Notes: generated by a model not told the origin, from the sequence alone. DNA of 64,000 nucleotides from Chryseobacterium aquaeductus (GCF_905175375.1 NZ_CAJIMS010000001.1:2914001-2978000), one strand, 5' to 3'; counted from the first letter of the stretch, positions 27,962-36,601 are shown. Numbers and translations: made by a program.

Positions 27962-29539
27962 ATGGCAGAAATAAATCCGGCAGAAGTATCTGCGATCTTA
28001 AAACAACAGTTGGCCAACTTCGAAACTCAATCAAACGTTGAGGAAGTAGGTACAGTTTTGACCATCGGTGATGGTATTGCTCGTGTTTACGGGTTAGAAA
28101 ATGTACAGTACGGTGAGTTGGTAAAATTTGCTAGCGATGTAGAAGGTATCGTACTAAACTTAGAAGAAGACAACGTAGGTGTGGCTCTTTTGGGTGAAAG
28201 TAAATTGGTAAGAGAAGGAGATACAGTAAGAAGAACAAACAGAATCTCTTCTATCAAAGTAGGAGAAGGTATGTTGGGTAGAGTAGTTGATACTCTTGGT
28301 AACCCTATCGATGGTAAAGGACCTATCGAAGGTGAATTGTACGAAATGCCATTGGAAAGAAAAGCTCCAGGTGTTATCTACAGACAGCCGGTTACTGAGC
28401 CTTTACAAACTGGTATCGTTGCGATTGACTCAATGATTCCTGTAGGAAGAGGTCAGAGAGAGTTGATCATTGGTGACAGACAAACAGGTAAAACTACTGT
28501 TGCGATTGATACAATCATCAATCAGAGAGAATTTTTTGATGCAGGAAATCCTGTATATTGTATATATGTTGCGATCGGGCAAAAAGCTTCTACAGTAGCT
28601 CAAATTGTTAAAACACTTTCTGATAAAGGTGCTTTAGCTTACACTGTAATTGTTGCTGCGAATGCTTCAGATCCTGTTCCAATGCAGGTTTATTCTGCAA
28701 TGGCAGGTGCATCTATCGGTGAGTTCTTCAGAGATACTGGTAGACCTGCGTTAATCATTTATGATGATTTATCTAAACAAGCAGTTGCTTACCGTGAGCT
28801 TTCTCTACTTTTGAGAAGACCACCGGGACGTGAGGCTTATCCTGGAGACGTTTTCTATCTTCACTCAAGATTATTGGAGAGAGCTGCAAAAGTAATTGCT
28901 GATGATACTATTGCAAGCCAGATGAATGATTTACCTGAGTCTTTAAGACCTTTAGTAAAAGGCGGTGGTTCTTTAACTGCACTTCCTATAATCGAAACTC
29001 AGGCTGGTGACGTTTCTGCATATATCCCGACAAACGTAATCTCTATTACTGACGGACAAATCTTCTTAGAGTCTGACTTGTTCAACTCAGGAGTACGTCC
29101 TGCGATCAACGTAGGTATCTCTGTATCAAGAGTTGGTGGTAATGCTCAGATTAAATCAATGAAGAAAGTTTCTGGTACTCTTAAATTAGACCAGGCTCAG
29201 TATAAAGAATTGGAAGCGTTTGCTAAATTCGGTTCTGATCTTGATGCTTCTACTTTAGCAGTTATTTCTAAAGGAGAAAGAAACGTAGAGTTGTTGAAGC
29301 AGCCGGTAAATTCTCCACTTCCTGTTGATAGCCAAGTTGCTATGATCTATGCAGGTACAGAAAATTTAATGAGAAATGTTCCTATCAAAAAAGTAAAAGA
29401 ATTCCAAATTGAATATATCGCTTTCCTAAGATCTAAGCATCCTGAAACGATGGCTGCAATCAAAGCTGGAAAAATCGATAACGATATCACAGGTGTTCTT
29501 AAGCAGGCAGCTCAGGAATTAGCTTCTAAATATAACTAA
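27962..29539 (+). CDS. atpA: ATP synthase F1 subunit alpha
   Basis: Non-catalytic nucleotide-binding subunit of F1. The 525-residue sequence has the beta-barrel domain (1-~95), the P-loop GDRQTGKT (~170-177), the [28 protein letters not shown] signature region and [13 protein letters not shown]. The C-terminal helical bundle completes the normal length. The beta subunit gene expected beside it in other phyla is not present here. Confidence 0.97.
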   Translation: MAEINPAEVSAILKQQLANFETQSNVEEVGTVLTIGDGIARVYGLENVQYGELVKFASDVEGIVLNLEEDNVGVALLGESKLVREGDTVRRTNRISSIKVGEGMLGRVVDTLGNPIDGKGPIEGELYEMPLERKAPGVIYRQPVTEPLQTGIVAIDSMIPVGRGQRELIIGDRQTGKTTVAIDTIINQREFFDAGNPVYCIYVAIGQKASTVAQIVKTLSDKGALAYTVIVAANASDPVPMQVYSAMAGASIGEFFRDTGRPALIIYDDLSKQAVAYRELSLLLRRPPGREAYPGDVFYLHSRLLERAAKVIADDTIASQMNDLPESLRPLVKGGGSLTALPIIETQAGDVSAYIPTNVISITDGQIFLESDLFNSGVRPAINVGISVSRVGGNAQIKSMKKVSGTLKLDQAQYKELEAFAKFGSDLDASTLAVISKGERNVELLKQPVNSPLPVDSQVAMIYAGTENLMRNVPIKKVKEFQIEYIAFLRSKHPETMAAIKAGKIDNDITGVLKQAAQELASKYN

Positions 29540-29540
29540 A

Positions 29541-29618
29541 ATTAGTTGATGATTGTTGGTTGGTAGTTGACAGAATTTTCTAAAACTAACAACCAACAAC
29601 CGACAACCAACAACTAAC
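29541..29618. repeat. Imperfect inverted repeat between atpA and atpG
   Basis: The 84-base spacer is built of GTTGGTTG-like units on the left (29541-29573) and AACAACC units on the right (29585-29618), which are about 80 percent complementary and would form a long hairpin. It ends 5 bases before the atpG ATG. Confidence 0.65.
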
Positions 29619-29623
29619 CAAAT

Positions 29624-30493
29624 ATGGCAAACTTAAAAGAAATACGAGGGAGAATCAGTTCAATTTCATCTACGATGCAAATCACTCGTGCTATGAAAAT
29701 GGTTTCGGCAGCGAAACTTAAAAAAGCACAGGATGCCATTGTAATGTTGAGACCTTATTCTGAAAAATTGCAGGAGATAATCGAGAATGTAAATTCTAGT
29801 TCAGATCCTGATCAGGTTTCTATTTATGCTCAAAAAAGAGAGGTTAAGAGAGTGCTTTTTATTGCTGTAACTTCAAACAGAGGTTTGGCTGGAGCATTTA
29901 ACTCTAATGTTGTGAAGGAATTGAATATTCAGTTTCAAAATAATGCTCAATACGAAATTGAAGTGCTTACTATCGGTAAAAAAGCGTATGATGCTGTGAG
30001 AAGAGGGCGTACCGTTTTTTCTAATGAGAGCAACGTTTTTGATAAATTAAGCTTCGACGTAGTTTCAAATGTTACTGAGACTGTAATGAGTAATTTTAGA
30101 GAAGGTAAATTTGATGAAGTATATGTGATCTACAATAAATTCATCAATGCTGCTACACAGGAAGTAATGACAGAGAAAGTTCTTCCTATATCTATGGCTG
30201 AAACAGATTCTGCAGAAACTACAGTGGAAACAGATTACATTTTTGAACCAAACAGAGCAGAAATTTTAGATAATTTAATTCCAAAATCAATCAAAACTCA
30301 AGTTTTCAAAGCAGTTTTAGATTCTGTAGCTTCAGAGCACGGTGCGAGAATGACAGCAATGCACAAAGCAACGGATAATGCACAGGAACTGAAGAATGAT
30401 TTGGTTATTTTCTACAACAAAGCAAGACAGGCTGCCATCACAAACGAGATTTTAGAAATCGTTTCGGGAGCAGAGGCTTTGAAAAATTCTTAA
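29624..30493 (+). CDS. atpG: ATP synthase F1 subunit gamma
   Basis: Central rotor shaft of F1. The 289-residue sequence starts MANLKEIRGRISSISSTMQITRAMKMVSAAKL, the strongly conserved N-terminal helix, and has FIAVTSNRGLAGAFN in the Rossmann-like domain and the C-terminal helix with SEHGARMTAMHKATDNA. It is the last gene of the operon; a terminator lies 20 bases after. Confidence 0.96.
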   Translation: MANLKEIRGRISSISSTMQITRAMKMVSAAKLKKAQDAIVMLRPYSEKLQEIIENVNSSSDPDQVSIYAQKREVKRVLFIAVTSNRGLAGAFNSNVVKELNIQFQNNAQYEIEVLTIGKKAYDAVRRGRTVFSNESNVFDKLSFDVVSNVTETVMSNFREGKFDEVYVIYNKFINAATQEVMTEKVLPISMAETDSAETTVETDYIFEPNRAEILDNLIPKSIKTQVFKAVLDSVASEHGARMTAMHKATDNAQELKNDLVIFYNKARQAAITNEILEIVSGAEALKNS

Positions 30494-30513
30494 TAAAATA
30501 TTCAAAAAATATT

Positions 30514-30543
30514 AAAGCATCGATAACTTCGGTGCTTTTTTTG
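30514..30543 (+). terminator. Terminator of the ATP synthase operon
   Basis: A 10-bp stem (30514-30523 with 30529-30538, one T-G pair) and a 5-base loop precede a T tract. Confidence 0.85.
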
Positions 30544-30567
30544 TTAGTTTTATTTTATATATCTTTG
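30541..30567 (+). promoter_or_regulatory. Promoter of the CBS/CNNM gene
   Basis: TTG (30541-30543) and TATCTTTG (30560-30567) have a 16-base spacer, slightly short. The ATG is at 30590. Confidence 0.6.
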
Positions 30568-30589
30568 TACAATAAATTATAATTTCTAA

Positions 30590-31951
30590 ATGGACTCTGA
30601 CATAGTCAGGCTTTTACTAGCCTTATTTCTTGTTTTATTAAATGGCTTTTTCGTAGCCGCAGAATTTTCAATTGTTAAAGTTCGTTATTCTCAAATACAG
30701 ATTAAAGCTGCCGAAGGTGATTCGATGGCAAAGCAGGCCGAACACATCATTAAACATCTTGATGAGTATCTCTCTGCGACGCAACTTGGGATTACATTAG
30801 CTTCACTAGCTTTAGGTTGGGTAGGTGAGAGCGCAATGCATCATGTGATTGATAATCTGTTTCACTCATTAAATATAAATTTTAGTGAGTCGACGGTTAC
30901 CACGATTTCTATTGTTATTAGTTTCTTGATTATCACTGTAATGCATATTGTTTTTGGTGAATTGATTCCGAAATCTATCGCAATCAGAAAAGCTGAAGCT
31001 ACCACGATGGCTACAGCTGTTCCTTTGAGAGTTTTTTATACGGTTTTCAAACCATTTATTTGGTTAATGAACTTAATGTCGAATGGAGTTTTAAGATTAA
31101 TGAAAATTCATCCGGCATCTGAGCAGGAAATTCACTCTACAGAAGAACTTCAGCTTTTGGTAAAACAAAGTGCTGACAGCGGAGAAATTGAAGAAGAAAA
31201 CTACGAAATCATAAAAAATGCGTTTGATTTTACTGACCATTCTGCAAAACAAATCATGGTTCCGAGACAGAATATTACATCAATCGATTTTGCTGATGAT
31301 TTAAATGAAATCATTAATAAAATTATGGACAGCGGATATTCAAGAATTCCTGTCTACGAAAACTCGATTGATAATATTATTGGAGTATTTTACACGAAAG
31401 AAATCATCAGAGAATTCGTTAAAAGAAAAGGAGTTCTGAGTCATGAAGATTTGAGCGAATTGATGCGTGAATCGTTTTTTGTGGTTGGAAGCAAGAAAAT
31501 TTCAGATTTATTGAAGATTTTTCAGCAGAAAAAGCAACATTTAGCAATTGTAATTGATGAATTTGGTGGTACTGAAGGAATCATTACATTAGAAGATATT
31601 TTGGAAGAACTGGTAGGTGAAATTCAGGATGAAGAGGATGATGAAGAGAAATTGGTTGATAAAGTAGGTGAAAACACTTTCTGGGTAAAAGCAACCCAGC
31701 CATTAGACGAAATCAACGAATCTTTACCTAAAAAACTAACCGTTTCTGAAGAAAGTGAATACAATACTTTGGCTGGATTTATTCTACATGCCTTAGAAGA
31801 CATTCCTGAAGAAAATCAGGAATTTGATCTGGAAAATTACCATTTCAAAATCTTAAAAATGAATAATAAGAGCGTAGAAATGGTAGAATTGAAATATAAT
31901 GGACTGAATAATATCGTTGATGATATTTTAGACAAATTAGGAGAAGATTAA
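30590..31951 (+). CDS. CNNM/CorC-type transporter with CBS domains (hemolysin family)
   Basis: Polytopic membrane protein of 453 residues in the family called HlyC/CorC or CNNM, thought to move divalent cations such as Mg. The N-terminal DUF21 domain has three to four hydrophobic segments (~6-150) with GFFVAAEFSIVKVR and LGITLASLALGW. Two CBS domains follow (~210-340, MVPRQNITSIDF and FGGTEGIITLEDILEELVGEI). The C-terminal CorC_HlyC domain (~370-450) ends the protein. In Bacteroidota such proteins include gliding-related GldE; sequence alone does not show that here. Confidence 0.92.
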   Translation: MDSDIVRLLLALFLVLLNGFFVAAEFSIVKVRYSQIQIKAAEGDSMAKQAEHIIKHLDEYLSATQLGITLASLALGWVGESAMHHVIDNLFHSLNINFSESTVTTISIVISFLIITVMHIVFGELIPKSIAIRKAEATTMATAVPLRVFYTVFKPFIWLMNLMSNGVLRLMKIHPASEQEIHSTEELQLLVKQSADSGEIEEENYEIIKNAFDFTDHSAKQIMVPRQNITSIDFADDLNEIINKIMDSGYSRIPVYENSIDNIIGVFYTKEIIREFVKRKGVLSHEDLSELMRESFFVVGSKKISDLLKIFQQKKQHLAIVIDEFGGTEGIITLEDILEELVGEIQDEEDDEEKLVDKVGENTFWVKATQPLDEINESLPKKLTVSEESEYNTLAGFILHALEDIPEENQEFDLENYHFKILKMNNKSVEMVELKYNGLNNIVDDILDKLGED

Positions 31952-31964
31952 AAATTTTTAGATA

Positions 31965-32270
31965 ATGATTTTTTATAATAGCATAAAAGATTACGAAAAT
32001 CCTAAACGACAGTACGAAGAAGAAGTTCTGGTTTTGGATGAAACAGATGAAGTATACAAATTGATTTTGCATAACGATGACATTCATACTTTTGATGATG
32101 TGATCGAAGCATTAATAGAAATTTGCAAACATGACCTCATACAAGCAGAGCAATGTACAATGCTTGTACACTATAAAGGCAAATGCACAGTAAAAACAGG
32201 ATCAATGGATGTCTTGAAACCTATGCACGAAAAATTAATTTCACGAAGCTTAACAAGCGAAATCGTATAA
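31965..32270 (+). CDS. clpS: ATP-dependent Clp protease adaptor ClpS
   Basis: N-end-rule adaptor that delivers substrates to ClpAP. The 101-residue sequence contains YKLILHNDDIHTFDDVIEAL and AEQCTMLVHYKGKCTV, the ClpS core with the conserved HNDD and VHxxG elements. The N-terminal ~30 residues are a divergent extension. The spacing from the preceding gene is 13 bases, so the two are probably cotranscribed. Confidence 0.9.
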   Translation: MIFYNSIKDYENPKRQYEEEVLVLDETDEVYKLILHNDDIHTFDDVIEALIEICKHDLIQAEQCTMLVHYKGKCTVKTGSMDVLKPMHEKLISRSLTSEIV

Positions 32271-32273
32271 TAT

Positions 32274-32299
32274 AAACTCTGGCTTTGCCGGAGTTTTTT
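32274..32299 (+). terminator. Terminator after clpS
   Basis: A 10-bp stem (32274-32283 with 32287-32296, one T-G pair) and a 3-base loop precede a T run. Confidence 0.85.
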
Positions 32300-32379
32300 G
32301 TTAATAATTTGACTGAATATTTTAATCTTTCAATTCTATAATCTTTTAATTGTTTTATATTTGTACAAACTATATTAGA

Positions 32380-32994
32380 ATGCTTGTAATAGGAATTGCG
32401 GGAGGAACGGGATCCGGCAAAACTACGGTTGTTGATAAAATCATTCAGCAACTTGATATTGAAGGAATGAATATCTTGTCTCAGGATAATTATTACCATG
32501 ATAATCACAATCTTACTCTTACAGAAAGAGAGGCTTTGAATTATGATCATCCAAAGTCAATAGATTTTGAATTAATGCTTAAGCACGTAAAAGCGTTAAA
32601 AAACAACGAATCAATCGAGCAACCAGTTTATAGTTTTGTCACCCATTCAAGAACAGGAGATCACGTTACCGTAGAGCCAAAAAATGTATTGGTGATAGAA
32701 GGAATTCTGGTTTTAACGAATAAAGAATTGCTAAAAGAATTTGATCTGAAAGTCTTTGTACACGCAGATTCAGACGAAAGGCTGATCAGAAGGATCAGAA
32801 GAGATACTCAGGAGAGAGGAAGAGATCTGAACGAGGTTTTACACCGTTATCAGACGACTTTGAAGCCTATGCATCAGGAATTTATTGAGCCATCGAAAAA
32901 TGATGCCGATTTGATTATTCCAAACATGAAGCAAAACTCTGTGGCGATTGATTTTCTAACAACTGTTATTAAAAATTCACTGAGAAAACATTAG
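32380..32994 (+). CDS. udk: Uridine kinase
   Basis: Phosphorylates uridine and cytidine in pyrimidine salvage. I start at ATG 32380 (204 residues): the upstream TTG at 32350 overlaps the probable -7 box TATATTTG at 32356-32363. The P-loop GGTGSGKT is at 8-15, followed by LSQDNYYHD and NYDHPKSIDFELM, the uridine-binding region, and RLIRRIRRDTQERGR, the lid. It lies 3 bases before the DivIC/FtsB-like gene. Confidence 0.94.
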   Translation: MLVIGIAGGTGSGKTTVVDKIIQQLDIEGMNILSQDNYYHDNHNLTLTEREALNYDHPKSIDFELMLKHVKALKNNESIEQPVYSFVTHSRTGDHVTVEPKNVLVIEGILVLTNKELLKEFDLKVFVHADSDERLIRRIRRDTQERGRDLNEVLHRYQTTLKPMHQEFIEPSKNDADLIIPNMKQNSVAIDFLTTVIKNSLRKH

Positions 32995-32997
32995 AAA

Positions 32998-33354
32998 ATG
33001 GCTGAAAAAGAATTAATTAAAGACATCCAACCCAAATCAGAGACCATCAAATTTCTTCAGAGCTATGTTTTGAACAAGTATGTGATTGCGATATGTCTTT
33101 TTTTTGTCTGGATGATATTTTTTGATAAAACTTCGTTTTTGGTAATCAATGAATTAAACGGAGAAATCAATAAATATGAAGAACAACTCGATTATTATAA
33201 AACAGAATACGAAAAGAATGACAAATTCTACAAAAAACTGATGAATAATAAATCTGAGAAAGAAAAATACGCAAGAGAAAATTATTTTATGAAAAAACCT
33301 AATGAAGAAATTTTTATTCTAGTCGTAGACAGCACAAATATCGCCAAAAAATAA
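32998..33354 (+). CDS. Septum formation initiator (FtsB/DivIC-like)
   Basis: A 118-residue bitopic protein with a cytoplasmic N-terminus (1-~28), one membrane helix (~29-46, YVIAICLFFVWMIFF) and a coiled coil rich in Glu/Tyr/Lys (~52-90). The end of the domain, ENYFMKKPNEEIFILVV, is the FtsB/DivIC signature. The family helps assemble the divisome with FtsL and FtsQ. It sits in the udk-divIC-mutA neighbourhood known in other flavobacteria. Confidence 0.88.
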   Translation: MAEKELIKDIQPKSETIKFLQSYVLNKYVIAICLFFVWMIFFDKTSFLVINELNGEINKYEEQLDYYKTEYEKNDKFYKKLMNNKSEKEKYARENYFMKKPNEEIFILVVDSTNIAKK

Positions 33355-33360
33355 TATTTT

Positions 33361-33450
33361 AGTGAATGGTCGATCGTCAATTTTTCTTCGAATGTGAATC
33401 TGAAATTGACAAGCACAACGAATTGACCTTTCACAATTGACCAATTCATA
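33361..33450 (+). repeat. Dispersed repeat, copy A
   Basis: Contains the core AAATTGACAAGCA followed by CGAATTGAC and TTCACAATTG at about 33404-33440. Copy B, in the opposite orientation, is at 42496-42595 after etfA. The two share several blocks with short gaps. Confidence 0.7.
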
Positions 33451-33460
33451 CCCATCACTC

Positions 33461-34624
33461 ATGTCAAATACACAAACCTTTTCCGATTGGGAAAATCTCG
33501 TAAAGAAGCAGCTTAAATCGGAGGATATTTACACCATTCTGAAAAAAGAAAATTTAGAAGGAATTGAAGTAAAGCCTTTCTATGATTCTGTTTCAAATCC
33601 TTTGGTCAATCTTCCGAAAGTAGAGGAAAGTACGCATTTGGTTGCAACCTATCACGAAACTTTAGAAGATGATGTTTTTGCATTTTTGCTAAATGAAAAT
33701 GTAGAAAAACTGGTTGAAAAAACTATTTTTATCAACAATAAAGCTTTGGCAGAACACATCAGTCCGCAAGATGAAGACCAATATTTTTCATTAATTGATG
33801 TTTTTGATGAAGATGATGCAGAAATTGATGATCAGTTGGTCAAAGAATTATTGGCAAAAAGTTTTAAACGAAATATTTGTGTAGACATTTCACTTCATCA
33901 AAATGCTGGTGCATCTATCGTTCAACAATTGGGAATAGCTCTGGCAAAAACAAAAGAACTGGTAGAAGCTTACGGAGAGGAAATTTTAAATAAAATATTA
34001 TTCAGAATAGCAGTTGGAGGAAATTATTTCTTTGAAATGGCTAAAATTCGCGCATTCAAATTGGTTTTTAATCAACTTTCAAAAGAGTATAATTTAGATG
34101 ATATTCCATACATTTTTGCGGAGACTTCGTTGAGAAATAAATCAGTTTCAGACAGCGAAAATAATTTAATTCGTTCGACTTTAGAATTGGCTTCGGCAAT
34201 GATCGGTGGTGCAGACGCCGTTTTCAGTACCAATTATCAGATTGGAAACAATACCGAGAATTCAGAAGAAATCTCATTTAAACAACAGATTGTTTTAGCT
34301 TACGAAAGCATTATCAATGTATTTGAAGATGCCTCAAATGGAAGCTATTATGTTGAAGATATTACGCAACAAATCGCCGAAAAATCTTGGCAGTTTTTTT
34401 TAGAAATTGAAGAAAACGGTGGTTATTTAGAAACTTTAAAACAAGGAATTCTTCAAAAAACGATATATGATCACGCGATTGAAGAACAAAAATGGGTGGA
34501 AGAAGGAAAAATAAAACTGATCGGTGTAAATTTATACCCAAAACTGGAAGTTAAAAAATCTGCTGAAGAATTGTATAATAAAAATGAAATAAAAGCGGTT
34601 CGTTGGGCTGAAATGTTTGAATGA
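33461..34624 (+). CDS. mutA: Methylmalonyl-CoA mutase small (beta) subunit
   Basis: Interconverts succinyl-CoA and methylmalonyl-CoA together with the large subunit. I start at ATG 33461 (387 residues). The TTG at 33437 lies in a repeat. The TIM-barrel-like mutase domain is seen in RNICVDISLHQNAGASIVQQLGIAL, IPYIFAETSLRNKSVSDSENNLIRST and GGADAVF. There is no C-terminal cobalamin-binding domain, and the protein is shorter than the ~600-residue actinobacterial small subunits. The large subunit mutB is not next to it; an inserted cassette and a methyltransferase follow. Confidence 0.87.
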   Translation: MSNTQTFSDWENLVKKQLKSEDIYTILKKENLEGIEVKPFYDSVSNPLVNLPKVEESTHLVATYHETLEDDVFAFLLNENVEKLVEKTIFINNKALAEHISPQDEDQYFSLIDVFDEDDAEIDDQLVKELLAKSFKRNICVDISLHQNAGASIVQQLGIALAKTKELVEAYGEEILNKILFRIAVGGNYFFEMAKIRAFKLVFNQLSKEYNLDDIPYIFAETSLRNKSVSDSENNLIRSTLELASAMIGGADAVFSTNYQIGNNTENSEEISFKQQIVLAYESIINVFEDASNGSYYVEDITQQIAEKSWQFFLEIEENGGYLETLKQGILQKTIYDHAIEEQKWVEEGKIKLIGVNLYPKLEVKKSAEELYNKNEIKAVRWAEMFE

Positions 34625-34630
34625 TTTGCT

Positions 34631-34662
34631 TCCCACGGATCGCACAGATTTTCACAGATTCT
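34631..34662 (+). repeat. Left inverted repeat of the GxxExxY cassette
   Basis: A 32-base sequence with CACAGATT units that matches the reverse complement of 35083-35114 at 27 of 32 positions. Confidence 0.8.
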
Positions 34663-34701
34663 TTTTATATTATTCTAAAAATACCGATTATTAAAACTTT
34701 T

Positions 34702-35082
34702 ATGACTGAAAATGAAATAAGTTTCCATGTTAGAAAATCTATTTTTGATGTTTATAATGAACTTGGTCCTGGTTTATTATAAAAGGTATATGAAAAAATT
34801 TTAGCTTTTGACTTGCAAACTAAAGGTCTAAAAGTTCAAACTCAAACCCCGATTCCTATAACGTTTAAAAGTTTGATTATTGATTCCAGTTTTATAGCTG
34901 ATATTATCGTCGAAAATAAAGTTATTATTGAAATAAAATCGATTGAAGAAATCGGGAATGTTCATCATAAACAGCTTTTAACATATTTGAAACTAACTGG
35001 TTTAAAATTAGGAATACTTGTTAACTTTAATACAGATCATATTGACAAGAGTATTTACAGAAAAATCAATGGTTACATCTAA
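34702..35082 (+). pseudogene. GxxExxY protein gene broken by a stop codon
   Basis: A GxxExxY-family protein (PD-(D/E)XK nuclease-like fold, function unproven) would be read from ATG 34702 over ~126 codons. Codon 27 is TAA (34780-34782) in the segment GPGLL-stop-KVYE. In the family this position is the Glu of the GxxExxY signature, so one change (GAA to TAA) explains the loss. The downstream frame stays open to 35082 and keeps IADIIVENKVIIEIKS (D and ExK catalytic-type residues), LLTYLKLTGLKLGILVNF. Inverted repeats flank it. It may be a recent mutation or a sequencing error. Confidence 0.85.
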
Positions 35083-35114
35083 GAAAATCTGTGTAAATCT
35101 GTGAAATCTGTGGG
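35083..35114 (+). repeat. Right inverted repeat of the GxxExxY cassette
   Basis: Carries AATCTGTG units complementary to the left copy at 34631-34662. It starts at the last base of the GxxExxY stop codon and runs into the first codons of the methyltransferase gene. Confidence 0.8.
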
Positions 35115-36243
35115 AGACAAAATTCAGCAATTCATCAATGCAAATCTAAACACAGATCTGCATTCCCTATTATTAAAAAAATCACCGTTTCCTGAGGTTT
35201 CTATGCAGGAAATTGTTCAACAGATCAAAGGAAAACAGGTTGCTCAGAAGAAATTTCCATTTTTATTAAAAGACGGAATTATTTTCCCGCCACAGGTCAG
35301 CTTAGAGCAATCATCGTCCGAGAAAACAGCAGTTTCCAAAGCTCAATTTTTGAAAGGAAAGAAATTTGTAGATCTTACAAGCGGTTTTGGAATTGATGCT
35401 TATTATCTTTCAGAAAATTTTGATGAAATAACTTTGGTCGAGCAAAATCCTGAACTTTTACAAATTGTCGAACACAACTGGAATATTTTAGAAAAAAAAG
35501 CAACTTTCATTAATCAAAAACTAGAAGATTTTCTCAGTGAAAACAAACAGACATTCGATGTCATCTACCTTGATCCAGCAAGAAGAGATAACAATAAAAA
35601 TAAAGTTTTCCTTTTGGAAGATTTATCGCCCAACATTCTTGAAATTCAGGACAAATTGCTTTCAATTTCAAAACAGATTGTGATAAAACTTTCACCTTTA
35701 ATTGATTTGAAATATCTTTTTTCGGTTTTAAAAAATGTCTCCCGAATCGATATTATTGCAGTGAAAAATGATGTGAAAGAAATCGTTGTTTTCTTATCAG
35801 TTAAAAATTTTGAATCTTTACAATGTCATTGTATCAATCTCGAAAGTGAGGAATCTGACTTTAAATTTGAATTCGGTGATGAAGAAAACGCAGTTTCAGA
35901 ATATTCTGAGCCCGAAAAATTTATTTATATTCCAAATAATACTTTGTTAAAAGCTGGGATTTTTAATTTGATTTCAGAAAAATTTAATCTCAAAAAGCTT
36001 CATCCAAATACTCATATTTACACTTCAAATATTAAACTTGAAAACTTTCCGGGAAGGATATTTGAAATGGAAGTGGTTGATGGTAAGCAAATTAAAAAGA
36101 AAAGTCAGTACAATATTATTTCGAAAAATTACCCTCTTAAGCCCGAAGAAATCAAGAAAAAATACGGTTTGAAAGATGGCGGAAATGACTATCTTATTTT
36201 TACACAATCCAAAAAAGGAAAATTAATATTAAAATCAGTCTGA
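35101..36243 (+). CDS. Class I SAM-dependent methyltransferase (THUMP-like, PG1098 type)
   Basis: Probably an RNA methyltransferase of 380 residues; substrate unknown. The SAM-binding motif I is FVDLTSGFGIDAYYLS (~90-105), motif II is ITLVEQNPEL, and the catalytic-type motif is VIYLDPARRD. A C-terminal domain (~290-380) resembles the THUMP-like domain of Bacteroidota proteins of this class. The only start near the family N-terminus is GTG 35101 or GTG 35110, both inside the right repeat of the GxxExxY cassette, so the native start may have been replaced. I keep 35101. Confidence 0.82.
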   Translation: MKSVGDKIQQFINANLNTDLHSLLLKKSPFPEVSMQEIVQQIKGKQVAQKKFPFLLKDGIIFPPQVSLEQSSSEKTAVSKAQFLKGKKFVDLTSGFGIDAYYLSENFDEITLVEQNPELLQIVEHNWNILEKKATFINQKLEDFLSENKQTFDVIYLDPARRDNNKNKVFLLEDLSPNILEIQDKLLSISKQIVIKLSPLIDLKYLFSVLKNVSRIDIIAVKNDVKEIVVFLSVKNFESLQCHCINLESEESDFKFEFGDEENAVSEYSEPEKFIYIPNNTLLKAGIFNLISEKFNLKKLHPNTHIYTSNIKLENFPGRIFEMEVVDGKQIKKKSQYNIISKNYPLKPEEIKKKYGLKDGGNDYLIFTQSKKGKLILKSV

Positions 36244-36248
36244 AAATG

Positions 36249-36279
36249 TTGCCGAAAAATGCAATATTTCTTACTTTTG
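36249..36279 (+). promoter_or_regulatory. Promoter of the small lipoprotein gene
   Basis: TTG (36249-36251) and TACTTTTG (36272-36279) are separated by 20 bases, a full match. The ATG is at 36299. Confidence 0.75.
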
Positions 36280-36298
36280 GGCAATCAAAAATTTAGGA

Positions 36299-36580
36299 AT
36301 GAAAAAATTAATTATATGTTTAGCAATTGCTACTGTAGCAGTAAGCTGTAAAAAAATTCAGGCCGGAGGAAATAAAGGTACTTTGAAGTTGGAAGAAGGC
36401 GTAGAAAGATATTCTGATGACGAGCAGACAAGCGGTCACGAAGAAAATCTTGCTGACAATCATACGGGTGCTGCTCATGAAGAGCATAAGGCTGACACTC
36501 TGACGACGGATAGCACAAGAGCTCAGAAGTCTCCGGAGGTTACAACTTCAAGATTAGAAAAACCTTCTGCTGAACATTAA
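36299..36580 (+). CDS. Small lipoprotein of unknown function
   Basis: A 93-residue protein with a lipoprotein signal peptide: MKKLIICLAIATVAVSC, with the lipobox Cys at residue 17. The mature part is very polar, rich in Glu, His, Asp and Thr (for example SGHEENLADNHTGAAHEEH), with no recognisable fold. His/Glu clusters could bind metal, but this is speculation. It has a clear promoter and a terminator, so it is a monocistronic gene. Confidence 0.75.
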   Translation: MKKLIICLAIATVAVSCKKIQAGGNKGTLKLEEGVERYSDDEQTSGHEENLADNHTGAAHEEHKADTLTTDSTRAQKSPEVTTSRLEKPSAEH

Positions 36581-36601
36581 TACTTCTTTAAAATATAAAT
36601 T

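Noticed and set aside
33437..33460. Earlier TTG start for mutA
   Set aside because: The upstream codons lie in the dispersed repeat; ATG 33461 gives the natural N-terminus.
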